Shown here piece after piece: positions 54,134 through 64,000 of a stretch of DNA of 64,000 bases. The first letter of the stretch is position 1. Each line of letters opens with the position of its first letter. The notes beneath the pieces are model-generated. The model was given only the letters and a program-made list of their open reading frames with translations. It did not search any database and was not told the origin of the DNA. Location: assembly GCA_030710605.1 (NCBI GenBank), contig CP092884.1, positions 15,977,483-16,041,482 on the forward strand. Reading direction: 5' to 3'. This DNA comes from Cordylochernes scorpioides (Eukaryota; Arthropoda; Arachnida; Pseudoscorpiones; Chernetidae). The position numbers were made by a program, and so were the translations under genes.

Positions 54134-54550
54134 CAGGGTGATCCAAAAGTCCCGCACAACTTTAAAAATTAATAACTCCGCGAATATTTGCGCTAGAGCA
54201 ATGCGGTAAACACCATTGTGTTCAGGATGCAATGGGATTTTTTATGGCAAATAATGAAAAATTCGAAATTGATTTTAGTTACAACTTTATTCGCTAGATG
54301 GCGCTCTACCAGAATCAGAGATTCAGCGGCCAAATTGTTTGATAAATTGAAAAATATAACTGAACGACACGTATTTTTCCTTTTTGAATACCAGGAAAGA
54401 ACCCTAATAATATCAAATGATAAATTAATAAAACACCATTTCGCCAAAAGTTAGAAGAATTGGTTGACGATTTTTAAATACAATCTGAGATATGTAAAAT
54501 AGGTATATGCAAATTAAACATGTAGCAAAAAAATATTTATATTTTAGATG
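54134..54550 (+). repeat. Elt2 left terminal inverted repeat
   Basis: Same ~400-bp end as the other five copies. Ends near GTAGCAAAAAAATATTTATATTTTAGATGG. Confidence 0.9.
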
Positions 54551-55240
54551 GAGTTTTTTGAAATAGATTGAATGTTTGAAAATAACTACTGATATCAATA
54601 CACGATTTTTGAAATGTTAATATAGTACCAAAAATTATGATGGCACTACTAATAGGATTTCGTGCTATAAGGAATGTATAGTTTCTTGACCAATTGGCGA
54701 CACTTGACTATTTAACTGGATATTTGTCATGATCCAAAAATGAAATTTAGAGGGGAGTTACAAAATATATTTGTCGTACTTTATTCCGAATATCCTATGG
54801 GTTTGTCAAATGTTATCATTGTTTATTATACTGTACATAATTTTGAAAATGTATCCCCTCAAAAAAAAAATCATTTTTAAATCGACCTTTTGCGTTGAAA
54901 AACGTGGTAGTAAAATCATTTTGTATTATTTTTTGCGCAAAATTTCTAAAGTTGGGGGGGGGGGGTACAGAGAATATTCCTTATGCTATTTCTTCTAATG
55001 AGCGAAAAGCGATAAACTAAACATAAGGGATAAATTTGTGTATACCAGTGTTATTCGAGAAGTTATGACACTTTGGCCTGCACGACATAATATAAGATGT
55101 GGCCAAATGACAAACAAAATATTACTGTTCACAGAAAAAAATGAGTCAAGATGTGAGGACAGAATTTATTATTCCATAACCCAAAACAAAGAGCTGCAAA
55201 ATATAACACATGAGGTAACTGCTTTCTCTGTTGTATTAGG
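54551..55240 (-). other. Elt2 non-coding region next to transposase 3' end
   Basis: Inverse of 46640-47335 in Elt3. Contains a G homopolymer at about 54955-54965. No gene. Confidence 0.75.
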
Positions 55241-56466
55241 TCACAATCCTTGCTCAATGTGGCGCCCTTCGTTCTCAAACACCGCCTGAAGACGATAGAT
55301 GACAGAATGGTCACAATTAAATAGTTGAAATTTAAAAAAAGTGCCATCTGATAGAAGCCTTCAACATGGCCAATGTGGTAGGCCGGCATCGATAAAAACG
55401 CGACTTAATGTACCCCCATAACCGAAATTGTAAGGCGTCAAGTCTGGTGATATTGGAGGCCACTGGTATATAAAGTGGCGACTTATCAACGAATTTCACC
55501 GAACGTATCCTTCAGCAATTGTTTGGCACCGCGGGAGATATGAGGAGGTCCTCCAACTTGCATGAATGTTATTTCGCTTAGTGCTTGTCTGTCCTGCAAT
55601 ATGGAATACCCTTTTCTCTCAAAGGTTGAACATAACGTTCACCAAGTTAGAAAAACGGGTTTTAAAATTCTTCCATTGATTTTTTTCAAAGAAAAATGGC
55701 CCAATAATAAAAGAAGAAGTGAACCCACACAAAACTGTAACTCTGTGTTGATGAAGTGGTATTTCTGTAAAAATCCTAGGGTTTTCTGTTGCCAACATGT
55801 GGCAGATTTGAATGTTAAATTCCTCCTTTAGATAAAAGTGAGCATCATCTGTTTTTAGAACATTTGACAGCCAGTTTTCATCAATATCAATTTGCCGGAA
55901 AACCCATGCAGCGAATTCTTGACGCTTCTCAAAATCGCACACTTTCAACTCGTGAAAACTTTGAATTTTGTTAGGGTATTTTTATAGAAAAATCCTAAAT
56001 GTGTGTTCTCTCCAAACTGTTCCATACGAAATCCCTGTTTGTCGAGAAACTTGTCTAGCACTTACTTCTCCATACGTGGATAACTTTTCAATAGCTTCAG
56101 CATTCTGAAAAACCGTAACAGCCACTGACTTGCATGTCGATGGTCTTCCACTCCGAGGTTTTGCTTCCAGAGATCCAGTTTCCTAAAACTTTTTATCAAT
56201 CGCTTTAGAGAATAGCAACTCATGGGTCCTTTACCGCTTCGAATATCTTTAAAGGAACGAAACGCTCGTAAAGCTTCAGTGGCAGATTCTGAATCACAAT
56301 TTAAAAAATTCACCAAGAGTGCTTTATCCTGTAGTAACGGCATTCCAGGGGGAAGGGGAGAAGTCCGACCACACCTCCTTGCGGTCCCCCCTGGACCCTT
56401 GGAATATTTGACCAAATTCTGGTTCGTTTCCAAGAAGACTAACGTTGCAACGGCACCCATTTTCAA
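55241..56466 (-). pseudogene. Composite-transposon transposase (Elt2)
   Basis: The probable start is MPLLQDKALLVNFLNCDSES (near 56345), a DUF4817-like HTH with ATEALRAFRSFKDIRSGKG. It shifts phase after LKRLIKSF. The catalytic region (55948-55619) has WLSNVLKTDDAHFYLKEEF, with the first acids intact, and GFTSSFIIGPFFFEK. The C-terminal part to the TCA (minus-strand TGA) at 55241 is again in other phases. It is inactive, but the closest of the three to full length. Divergent from LINE-A, with ATGs about 120 bp apart. Confidence 0.85.
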
Positions 56467-59400
56467 ATGAAGAGCAAAACTGATATCTCCAGTAATGCTA
56501 CCGCGTCCGGGGTAACCGCCGCGTCAGGAGCTGCAGCTCGAGCTCATGATGAGAAATCTACTACGAGGACACAATTCAATCTACTACAACTCAATATAAA
56601 TGGTACCCAGAGGAAAATAAAGAGCTGACTTGTCTTTTCTGTGACAACAATGTACATATTTCTTGTCCTCAGGAGACAAAATTGAATCAGAATCTGAGAT
56701 TCAATATCAAATATTATACAACACTACGAAATGACAGACCGGGAAAATTCGGAGGAGGACTTGCCGTTTTGATTAAAACCTTAGAAATCAAATATAAGGA
56801 AATCGCCTATAATCAGAGTAAGCCTAGAGAAATCACGACAGAAGCTCAGTCAATAGAAATCTATCTTACAGATAAAACAATTCCAATCATAAATGTTTAT
56901 CACCACGATAATACTAACATCAATACAGGCCTGATAGAGACATTAAGTGAAGCGTCTTCGGATATCGCAATCATACTTGGTGATTTTAACGCCGAACGAC
57001 CAACTTGGGGATCACCTGTCCAGGATAACAAAGGTCAGCAGGTTGAGGACATGCTAACCGACCTCGACCTTACACCGTTAAATAACGAAAAGAACACCTA
57101 TCTATCCAAGTCCACAGGCACAGAATCCGCAATAGACATCACAGCGATAAATTACAACATCGCACCCACAACACAATGGAAAATTCTTAAAAGTGCAATC
57201 AGTGACCACAGACCAATTTTAACAACCCTAAAATTCAAAATTGAGAATTTCCAACAGAATAAAAGAACACTGGGAAAAAATTCACAGAAAAACTTGAAGG
57301 ACTGTGCAACGAAGAATTAAATCACAGAACGATTGACAAAAAATTGGAAAAATTTTCTTCGAACATATCCAAAGCTGCAAAAGTATCGACACCTAGAGGT
57401 AGACGTAAAGACCTGTAAATACTTTACTGGAAGGACCACAATATCGAGGCAATGATTGCAGAGAGAGACAATATCAATGAACTTCTTAAAACAAATAAAA
57501 CAGAAGAAATCATAAAGGAACTCATTGAAATTAGTCACAAAATAGAACAAGAAATTTGGATATTCAAACAAGAGAGAGAGAGAAAAATGGGCAGAATTCT
57601 GCGAAAAAAAATGGATCCAAAAAAGGAAAGCCATCACTGGAATATAATTAGTGTTATAAAACAATCAAAACCAACACTGATCCTCCAATACTCTAACCGA
57701 TATGAATAGCGAGAACAAACAAACAGATGGCTGAAATAATTGCTGAATATTTTTCAAGCACTTCCAGACTCAGCTATACAAATGAAGGCAGGACTCTAAA
57801 AAATAATATAAACAGGTTAGTTAAACAAGCAAGAAATTACCATCAACAAGATATTTACTCGAGAGACTTCACACTGAATGAGCTAAACTCATCAATAGAA
57901 AAGTTAAATCCAAAAGGTCACCAGGAGATAATCTAATTTTTGGTTAAATGATTAAACACTTTGGAGACAAAGCTAAAAATCAACTCCTACAAATGCTGAA
58001 CATTTCATGGCAAACTGGTAAACTACCAAAGAATTGGAAGATATCAATTATAGTGCCAATACTGAAACCATACAAAGATGCCAAGGAATACAAGAACTAT
58101 CGGCCATTTGATCTCACCAGCATACTTTGTAAAATAACAGAATGAATTATCCACTCTAGGCTCATAGTCTGGCTCACTAACAATAATAAAATAAACTTCT
58201 ACCAAACTGCCTAAAGATCCAGACACTGTACAACTGATAAATTGTTCTACTTCTGTCAATCAATAATAGATTTCTAGGAAAAACCGCCAAAGAAGACAAC
58301 GGCCGTATTCCTGGATAAGACCTCAGCTTTTTATCGAGTGTAGAAATTATTTGAAAGGCTGCACAACATCGGAGTAAGAGGAAAACCATAATCTGGATTA
58401 CAGACTTCTTAAGGGGAAGAAGGATAAAGTTTCGGGTCAATGGAACATTTTCCAAAGACCGAAGAACATGGGCTGGTGTACCTCAGGGATATGTGCTCAG
58501 TCCTCTACTCATCTCGCTATATATTAACTGTTGTTTATGTAAATAGAAGAATATTATTTGTATTATTTAAAGCCTCATTATGTAAAAAATATATGTGTAT
58601 ATAAATTGGACATTTGTTGTTGGTCAAACGAAAAGAATAAGAGCTAAAAAAAGAGTCATGGTCAAGTTTGAGTTGTTGTACATCTAATTACGACGCAACC
58701 TTAACAACATCCATCCTCACTGAAGACACAAAAGTTGCCTGTTATGCAGATTATATAGCCATATGGCACACAAGTAGCAGTATAGAAATATCAGAAAAAT
58801 ACTGAACACATCAATGAGAGGACTGGAGAAGTGGGCAATGAAACTCAAAATGACAATAAACCCAATAAACACAAACCTATAGGTCTCCTTCACTGACAGG
58901 AAAAAAGGCATGAATTCAACTCCAAAATAAGCATAAACAATCATATAATTGATAAAATTTGATCTGCAAATAACTTAGGTTTGATACTTGATGAGGAATT
59001 GCGATTTACAGAACACATAATTAGCACCTCAAATAGAGCTACCAGAAACCTAAACATTCTGAGAAGGCTATGTGGAACAAATTGGGGAGCAAAACCCAAA
59101 ATTCTCAGAACTACATATATCACCTTAATAAGGCCAATAATGGAATTTGCAACACCTGTTTGGGCTCCCTCAAGTTCATCACTAAAAAGAAGACTAGACA
59201 GTATTCAAGCAAAAGCGGCCAAATTAATCACTGGTTCTATTTCAAATACCAACAATTAGAAAATTCAGAGAGAATGTGGTCTAGACCTACTTGAAAGCAG
59301 AAGACAATTAAAAACAATAAAATTCACCAATAGCTTAAAAACTAAAGAAACTGAACACATATCCCATAGAACCTATTTAAACTGGACACAAAATGAAAGG

Positions 59401-60586
59401 CTCAAAAGATCTTCAACACTTCAGTACAACAACAATATTAGAAAGAGCATAAAAATAAACATAATGAATTTCAAATTCGAGAATAACCAATATTTCCTAC
59501 CCCATTGCCATCAAATGTAATCATCAATCTTAACCTGAATGAACCCTGCAATAAAAAAAAAAGAGAACAAAAACATACTTAAAAAGAAAGGACTTGACAC
59601 AATTGGTTTATGCGATCAGATAAATTATTTAACAGCATATACAGATGAATCATCAGACCTTACCATAAGTAATGGAGGGGCTGGAATTAACATAATACTG
59701 CAAGATGGAACATACATCAAAATCAAAGAAGGAGCAAGAAAGATTTCGTCAAACTTCACTTGTGAACTGACAGCTATCTGGAAAGCTCTTGATGTATGCC
59801 TGAACCAACCATCCCTGCATCAAGCAGAAGGAATTATAATATACCGTACAACGACTTCATATCCGATCTAGAAGCAATTCAGAAGGGCAATACTATAATC
59901 ACACAGAAAATACACTCGTTACTTACTCAACTGATATCATTGGAGAATAACTGCATTCTACAATGGATTCCTGCCAGTGTTTGGATCGGGGGTAATGAAA
60001 TGACAGTTGAATTTGCAAAAGAAGTCAGAAAGTTGAGCCGAAGGAAAGAACAAATGTCATTATTTGACGCTAATGCTTTTGCAAAATACAAGATAATTCA
60101 ACAAAAGATAAGTAAAGATCAAATATGCGAAATATACTATGAGAGAAGAATTACAAAAACAATAACAAGACTCAGAACGAAACACTATAAAGGAATTACA
60201 ATACATCCAGATGGCACAAGAACCTATAGAACATGCAACAACTGTCCTGGCGTGGAACTAACACCTATCCACATATTATCTTGCCCGCAGCCTTGCAGAA
60301 AATTGACATAGACCCAGAGCAGCTGCTTTACACACCCAAGATAGTGGACAATGCTGCTGCTGCAGTGATAGAGAGATGCATGGACAATCTGAGGCTCTTT
60401 ATTGGACACGACAAAAACAACAACGGCATTCCAGAGTAAAATAAATCATCAGAGATAGATAAATATTTTTCAAATGAATTAAAATAAATATAATCGATAT
60501 TGAGAGAAAGTTGAATTTAAAAAAATAGAAAATTATTATTTTCGAAATTTAAAAAGCTGAGAGGATTCCAGCAAACCGCATCTAAA
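56467..60586 (+). pseudogene. LINE-A, nearly full length (in Elt2)
   Basis: ATG 56467 opens (MKSKTDISSNATASG). After a frameshift near 56610 the EN frame 56682-57320 shows GKFGGGLAVLIKTLEIKY, ILGDFNAERPTWGSPVQDNK and AISDHRPILTTLKF. RT pieces follow: LPKNWKISIIVPILKPYKD (58030), the DD region and LIRPIMEFATPVWAPSSSSL (59130). RNase H: TAYTDESSDLTISNG, CELTAIWKALDVCL and ILQWIPASVWIGGNE (the H is lost). Then CNNCPGVELTPIHILSC, a zinc-like motif, and a 3' UTR. Many frameshifts. Confidence 0.88.
58529..58700 (+). repeat. Solo LTR of G2
   Basis: TGTTGTTTATGTAAATAG...TTACGACGCAACC (172 bp) interrupts LINE-A between two copies of TTAAC (58524-58528 and 58701-58705). The sequence matches the G2 LTRs at 43221-43360 and 22652-22809, and the LINE-A target is the same as that of G2 in Elt3. 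Solo LTRs arise by recombination between the two LTRs of a full element. Confidence 0.9.
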
Positions 60587-60996
60587 ATATCTTTTTTTTT
60601 TTGCTACATGTTTAAATTTGCATATACCTATTTTACATATCTCAGATTGTATTTAAAAATCGTTAACCATTTCTTCTAACTTTTGGCGAAATGGTGTTTT
60701 ATTAAATCATCATTTGATTTTATTAGGGTTCTTTCCTGGTATTCAAAAAGAAAAAATACGTGTCGATCAGTTATATTTTTCAATTTATCAAACAATTTAG
60801 CCGCTTAATACCAGATTCTGGTAGAGCGCCATCTAGCGACTAAAATTTCAACTAAAATCAATTTCGAATTTTTCATTATTTGCCATAAAAAATCCCATTG
60901 CATCCTGAACACAATGGTGTTTACCGCATTGCTCTAGCACAAATAATCGCGGAGTTATTAATTTTTAAAGTTGTGCGGGACTTTTGGATCACCCTG
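60587..60996 (-). repeat. Elt2 right terminal inverted repeat
   Basis: Inverse of 54134-54550. Ends CACCCTG before TA. Confidence 0.9.
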
Positions 60997-60998
60997 TA

Positions 60999-61317
60999 TA
61001 TAAAATTGAAATAATATTATCATGCATATAGAAAAAAATGATTATATGCCTCTTCTTTATGCCGGACCAAACTACTCATTTCATCGACATTTTTGAAAGT
61101 AAAACAGTGTAAACGGTATTAAATATGTATAATGGAACAATGGCTTAAAATATAATAGAAAGTGAGCTGAATGAAGACAAAAAAAAAATGTTAAGAATTC
61201 CCTATGAATTGAAATGAAGTGATTTTGGATATAAAATATTAAAAAAAACTCGATTGATACACATTTAAAATGGTTAAAATGGCATTTATTAAGCCAAACA
61301 GTGTGAAAAAGTAGATA
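60999..61317. other. No gene seen
   Basis: AT-rich stretch with one 83-codon minus-strand frame of low-complexity Phe/Leu composition. No feature assigned. Confidence 0.4.
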
Positions 61318-61500
61318 CAGTAGAGCTTCCATTGAGAGGATGCCTAAAATCGTAGCTTAAACCGTCTCTCCGAGAGGCAGTCTCTTATTAAAGGTCTATT
61401 AGAGATTCTTTAATATCAATTAGAACCCCCAATGAGAGACCACCTACAGGAGAAACAAGTTGAGTCATGTTTTTAGGTGGTCTTTCTTAAGAGACTCTAT
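61318..61500 (+). mobile_element. pogo/Tigger-like end
   Basis: CAGTAGAGCTTCCATTGAGAGGATGCC after TA resembles the MITE end at 442. Internal CTCTCCGAGAGGCAGTCTC and AGAGACCACC motifs fit pogo termini. The right end was not recognised. Confidence 0.4.
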
Positions 61501-61552
61501 TTACATATATTAAAATCAACATTTTCTTACTGTTACGTTTAATTACTGCTAA

Positions 61553-62307
61553 TCTATATATATAAAATTGAATGTCTGTCTGTCTGTACTCTATAGATTC
61601 AAAAACCATACATCCAATCGCCGTGAAATTTTGGAATATTATTAGGTATATCACCGGGAAGGTTTTTGAAAAATAATTTCATGAATATCTTGAATATCCT
61701 TAGAGTTATTTGCAGATTTGTAGATTTAACTCGCAAGCAGCGCCCCCATTGTGACGATGATAACAAGTTTTCTTATCACTAAGTTTGTTATCTTAAATAT
61801 TATTTATCAAAAGTAAGATTATCTCAGGATGACACGGCAATTTATTTGCGACAAGAATAATGATACAATTCCAAGGCGAAGATACTATTCCTTTAACTTC
61901 CAATTACCGAGGGAACCAATTAATATTGATTTTATTCAACTTATCGAGTATTTCTCAAGGGACCGGGAAAAAATGTTCACTAGATAAAACTATGATTTTC
62001 TAATGTAGAAAATTAGGAAAGACAAAATTCAGGATGACAAGGCACACAGGGACCGGGAAAAAATGTTCACTTTATCGAGAGATTCAAATTTACGAGTTTC
62101 AAATTATCAAATATATCTTTTTTATTTTTTAATAAGTTTTTAGATAATTGTTTTAACAAATGTTCGCTAGACAAACCTTTACTCGGGTAAAACCCCGGGC
62201 GAAGCCGAGTACGTTTTATAAGTTTAAAGAGAATTCTTTTAACAAATGTTCGTTAGACAAACATTCACTCGGGTAAAACCCGGGCGAAGCCGGGCGGGTC
62301 CGCTAGT
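61553..62307 (+). mobile_element. Non-autonomous Helentron with pogo-like insert and doubled 3' end
   Basis: Starts TCTATATATATAAAATTGAATGTCTGTCTG and ends CCCGGGCGAAGCCGGGCGGGTCCGCTAGT. Relative to 53282-53636 it carries an extra ~115 bp (about 61852-61965) resembling the pogo-like terminus at 18200-18270. The last ~85 bp exist as two tandem copies (62150-62220 and 62221-62307), each with the hairpin. No coding content. Confidence 0.8.
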
Positions 62308-62466
62308 AAAATATAAAACAACTTTTGAAAAATGTAAAATATATTTTACTGTGAAGAACAAAGTCTAAACTATAATTTAATTTAGCAACGCCAGTAAATG
62401 CGCATGCGTAGTTTTCATTTCAGGAAAATTTTGGTTGTAAGTATTTAGCTCGCGTCGGTTTCTGCA
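62308..62466. other. Short unassigned stretch
   Basis: Precedes the mariner frame. No left TIR matching the right end at 63591 was found, so the mariner is truncated or its 5' end has diverged. Confidence 0.4.
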
Positions 62467-63591
62467 ATGTCATCATTTGAGAAAATGGCAAATATTAAAT
62501 TTTGCGTAAAATTAAAAAAGTCTTTCCCAGAGACATAAGCATTAATAAATGAAGCTTATGAAGACGAAAAATTGTCACGAACTCAAGTTTATTTCTAGTA
62601 TAAACGTTTTAAAGATGGCCGTAAGAGCATCGCAGATGATTCAAGTTCAGATCGGCCACTGGCGTCAACAATGGATCGCAATATTGGACAGGTACGGGAT
62701 TTAATTGTTGCTGATAGAGAAATTACTATTGATAATATATCAAAAATACTTGGAATTTTTTATGGTAGTTCCAAAAAATTATTTGGGAACATTTAAATAT
62801 GAAAAAAACTGTGGTTATTTTGTCCCACGAAATTTAACAGATCAACAAACAGAAACCAGAACATCAATTTGCAAAGATTTAATTGAAACTCTAAATAATG
62901 ATTCTGATTTTTTTAAAACCAAAAATAACTAGTGATGAAACATGGTGCTTTTTTATCCACAAACCAAAAAATAAATGATTCAAATGGCACACACCAAGTT
63001 CTCTAGGAAGAAGAAAGTTTGTCTTGACAAGTCCAAAGGAGAAGAAATGCTTGTAGTGTTTTTCGATTATTAAAGATTGTCTATTACGAATTTATTAAAG
63101 AGGGGGTTGCTATTAATAAACAGTCATACAAAGAAATACTTGTGCGCCTTCGTGGTACGATAAGAAGAAAAAGAAATCAACTCTTCAAATCAAAACAGTG
63201 AAAATTGCTATATGATAATGCCCCTGCTCATAGAGCCATTATTGTTCAAGACTATTTAGCCAAACACTCTGTATCTGTCTTGCTTTATTCTCCTTATTCT
63301 CCTGATATCGCCCTATGTGATTTATTCTTCTTTCCAAAACTTAAAATGACGTTAAAAGGGAGGCGCTTTTCATCGCTATCAGAAGTAATTGAAAATGCGA
63401 CGGTGGAGCTAAACAAGCTTAGAAATATCGACTTTAAACTAGAATTTCAACAGATTTTTTCACCCTGGAAAAAATGTGTAGATAACTAAGGCTCCTATTT
63501 TGAAAATTGTGAAGTTTAAATTACTATACTATATGAATAAATAATTAATATAAATAAAGTTGGAGGGGGGGGGGTCTTTTTGATCCTACCT
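62467..63591 (+). pseudogene. mariner transposase (DD34D), full-length but decayed
   Basis: ATG 62467 opens MSSFEKMANIKFCVKLKKSF. Further motifs are RPLASTMDRNIGQVRDLI (HTH linker), ITSDETWCFFIHKPKN (first D), LYDNAPAHRAIIVQDYL (second D) and YSPDIALCDLFFFPKLKM (third D, with 34 residues between the last two). At least six stops or frameshifts are present. After the TAA at 63487-63489 the right end GGTCTTTTTGATCCTACCTTA lies at about 63572-63592. It is dead. Confidence 0.85.
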
Positions 63592-63593
63592 TA

Positions 63594-64000
63594 TATATAT
63601 ATGTTATATCAAAGTATTATTTAAGGTGTTATATTAAGATATTATTTAAAATGTTATATTAAAATATTTTATTTAAAATTATAATTTCATAGATATAAAT
63701 ACTGTTTTAATCGACCGCCAGAGGTCACGCTTTTCCATATAAATACTCATTGTTGTTCTTCCCCGTTGGTCGGCCCAAAACATTTGTACATTATGTAAAT
63801 ACGCTTTTCATTTTTTTATTCTTACGCCTTAAGCCAGGCAGTAATTTTACCAAGTTATGTTTATCCTATAGCTCAATTAAAATAATCTCTTATCAAAACT
63901 ATTTTTATTATTATTCTTTCAATATTTATGCCACGACTGCTCAGCAAATAACTCCATACCATAATCATCAACCAGATGATCCAAAACAACAGAAATCTTA
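63594..64000. other. No gene seen
   Basis: AT-rich with TATA-like repeats. The 63710-63790 segment is less AT-rich but unassigned. Confidence 0.4.

Larger units (their letters stand above)
54134..60996 (-). mobile_element. Elt2: composite Tc1/mariner-type transposon with LINE-A (most complete)
   Basis: CAGGGTGATCCAAAAGTCCC at 54134 and its inverse ending at 60996 are flanked by TA (54132-54133 and 60997-60998). Inverted ends are about 400 bp, and the total is 6,863 bp. Left to right: TIR, non-coding region, transposase (minus), LINE-A (plus) with EN, RT and RNase H, then TIR. A solo G2 LTR sits in LINE-A at 58529-58700. Apart from that LTR this shows the uninterrupted plan of the family. Confidence 0.92.

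Noticed and set aside
1..64000. CRISPR array, bacterial operons or phage genes
   Set aside because: Tandem repeats here lack unique equal-length spacers. Gene content is eukaryotic transposons, with a nuclear tRNA and a U6-like RNA.

Overview
The window looks like transposon-dominated nuclear DNA from an AT-rich animal, most probably an arthropod. The evidence is the mix of Tc1/mariner, Helentron-type rolling-circle, Ty3/gypsy, I/jockey-type and R1-type LINE, and Penelope-like sequences, together with a eukaryotic tRNA-Gly and a U6 snRNA-like sequence. I cannot name the species. I saw no convincing host protein-coding gene, and nearly every reading frame belongs to a mobile element.

1-22 kb is scattered debris: a pogo-like MITE, a mariner deletion derivative with long inverted ends, Tc1 and mariner transposase relics, the 3' part of a Helentron with its endonuclease domain, tRNA-Gly(GCC) at 8536-8606, a nearly complete Tc1-like transposon (9832-11250), a U6-like sequence (11463-11561), two Helentron derivatives packed with a ~73-bp minisatellite, and a Penelope-like GIY-YIG relic.

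22-47.7 kb is a nest of insertions. The outermost layer (Elt3, 22041-47746) is a Tc1/mariner-superfamily transposon with ~400-bp inverted ends. It carries a DUF4817/DDE-type transposase head-to-head with a LINE (LINE-A). A gypsy element (G2) sits in that LINE. G2 is split by a second copy of the same composite transposon (Elt1, 25574-41858). Inside Elt1 are an R1-like LINE (LINE-C) and a jockey-like LINE (LINE-B), and LINE-B is itself split by a young gypsy element (G1, 29180-34355) with identical 181-bp LTRs.

47.7-64 kb holds more Helentron pieces, a tRNA-headed SINE-like palindrome (50335-50946), a 32-bp minisatellite, a third copy of the composite transposon (Elt2, 54134-60996, with a solo G2 LTR), a Helentron derivative that contains a pogo-like segment, and a decayed DD34D mariner (62467-63591).

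Two points stand out. All three composite copies share the transposase + LINE-A layout and the same inner junctions where these survive, and two share the same gypsy insertion site, so the chimera seems to have spread as a unit. G1 has a textbook -1 frameshift signal at the gag end, and a possible second one before RT.
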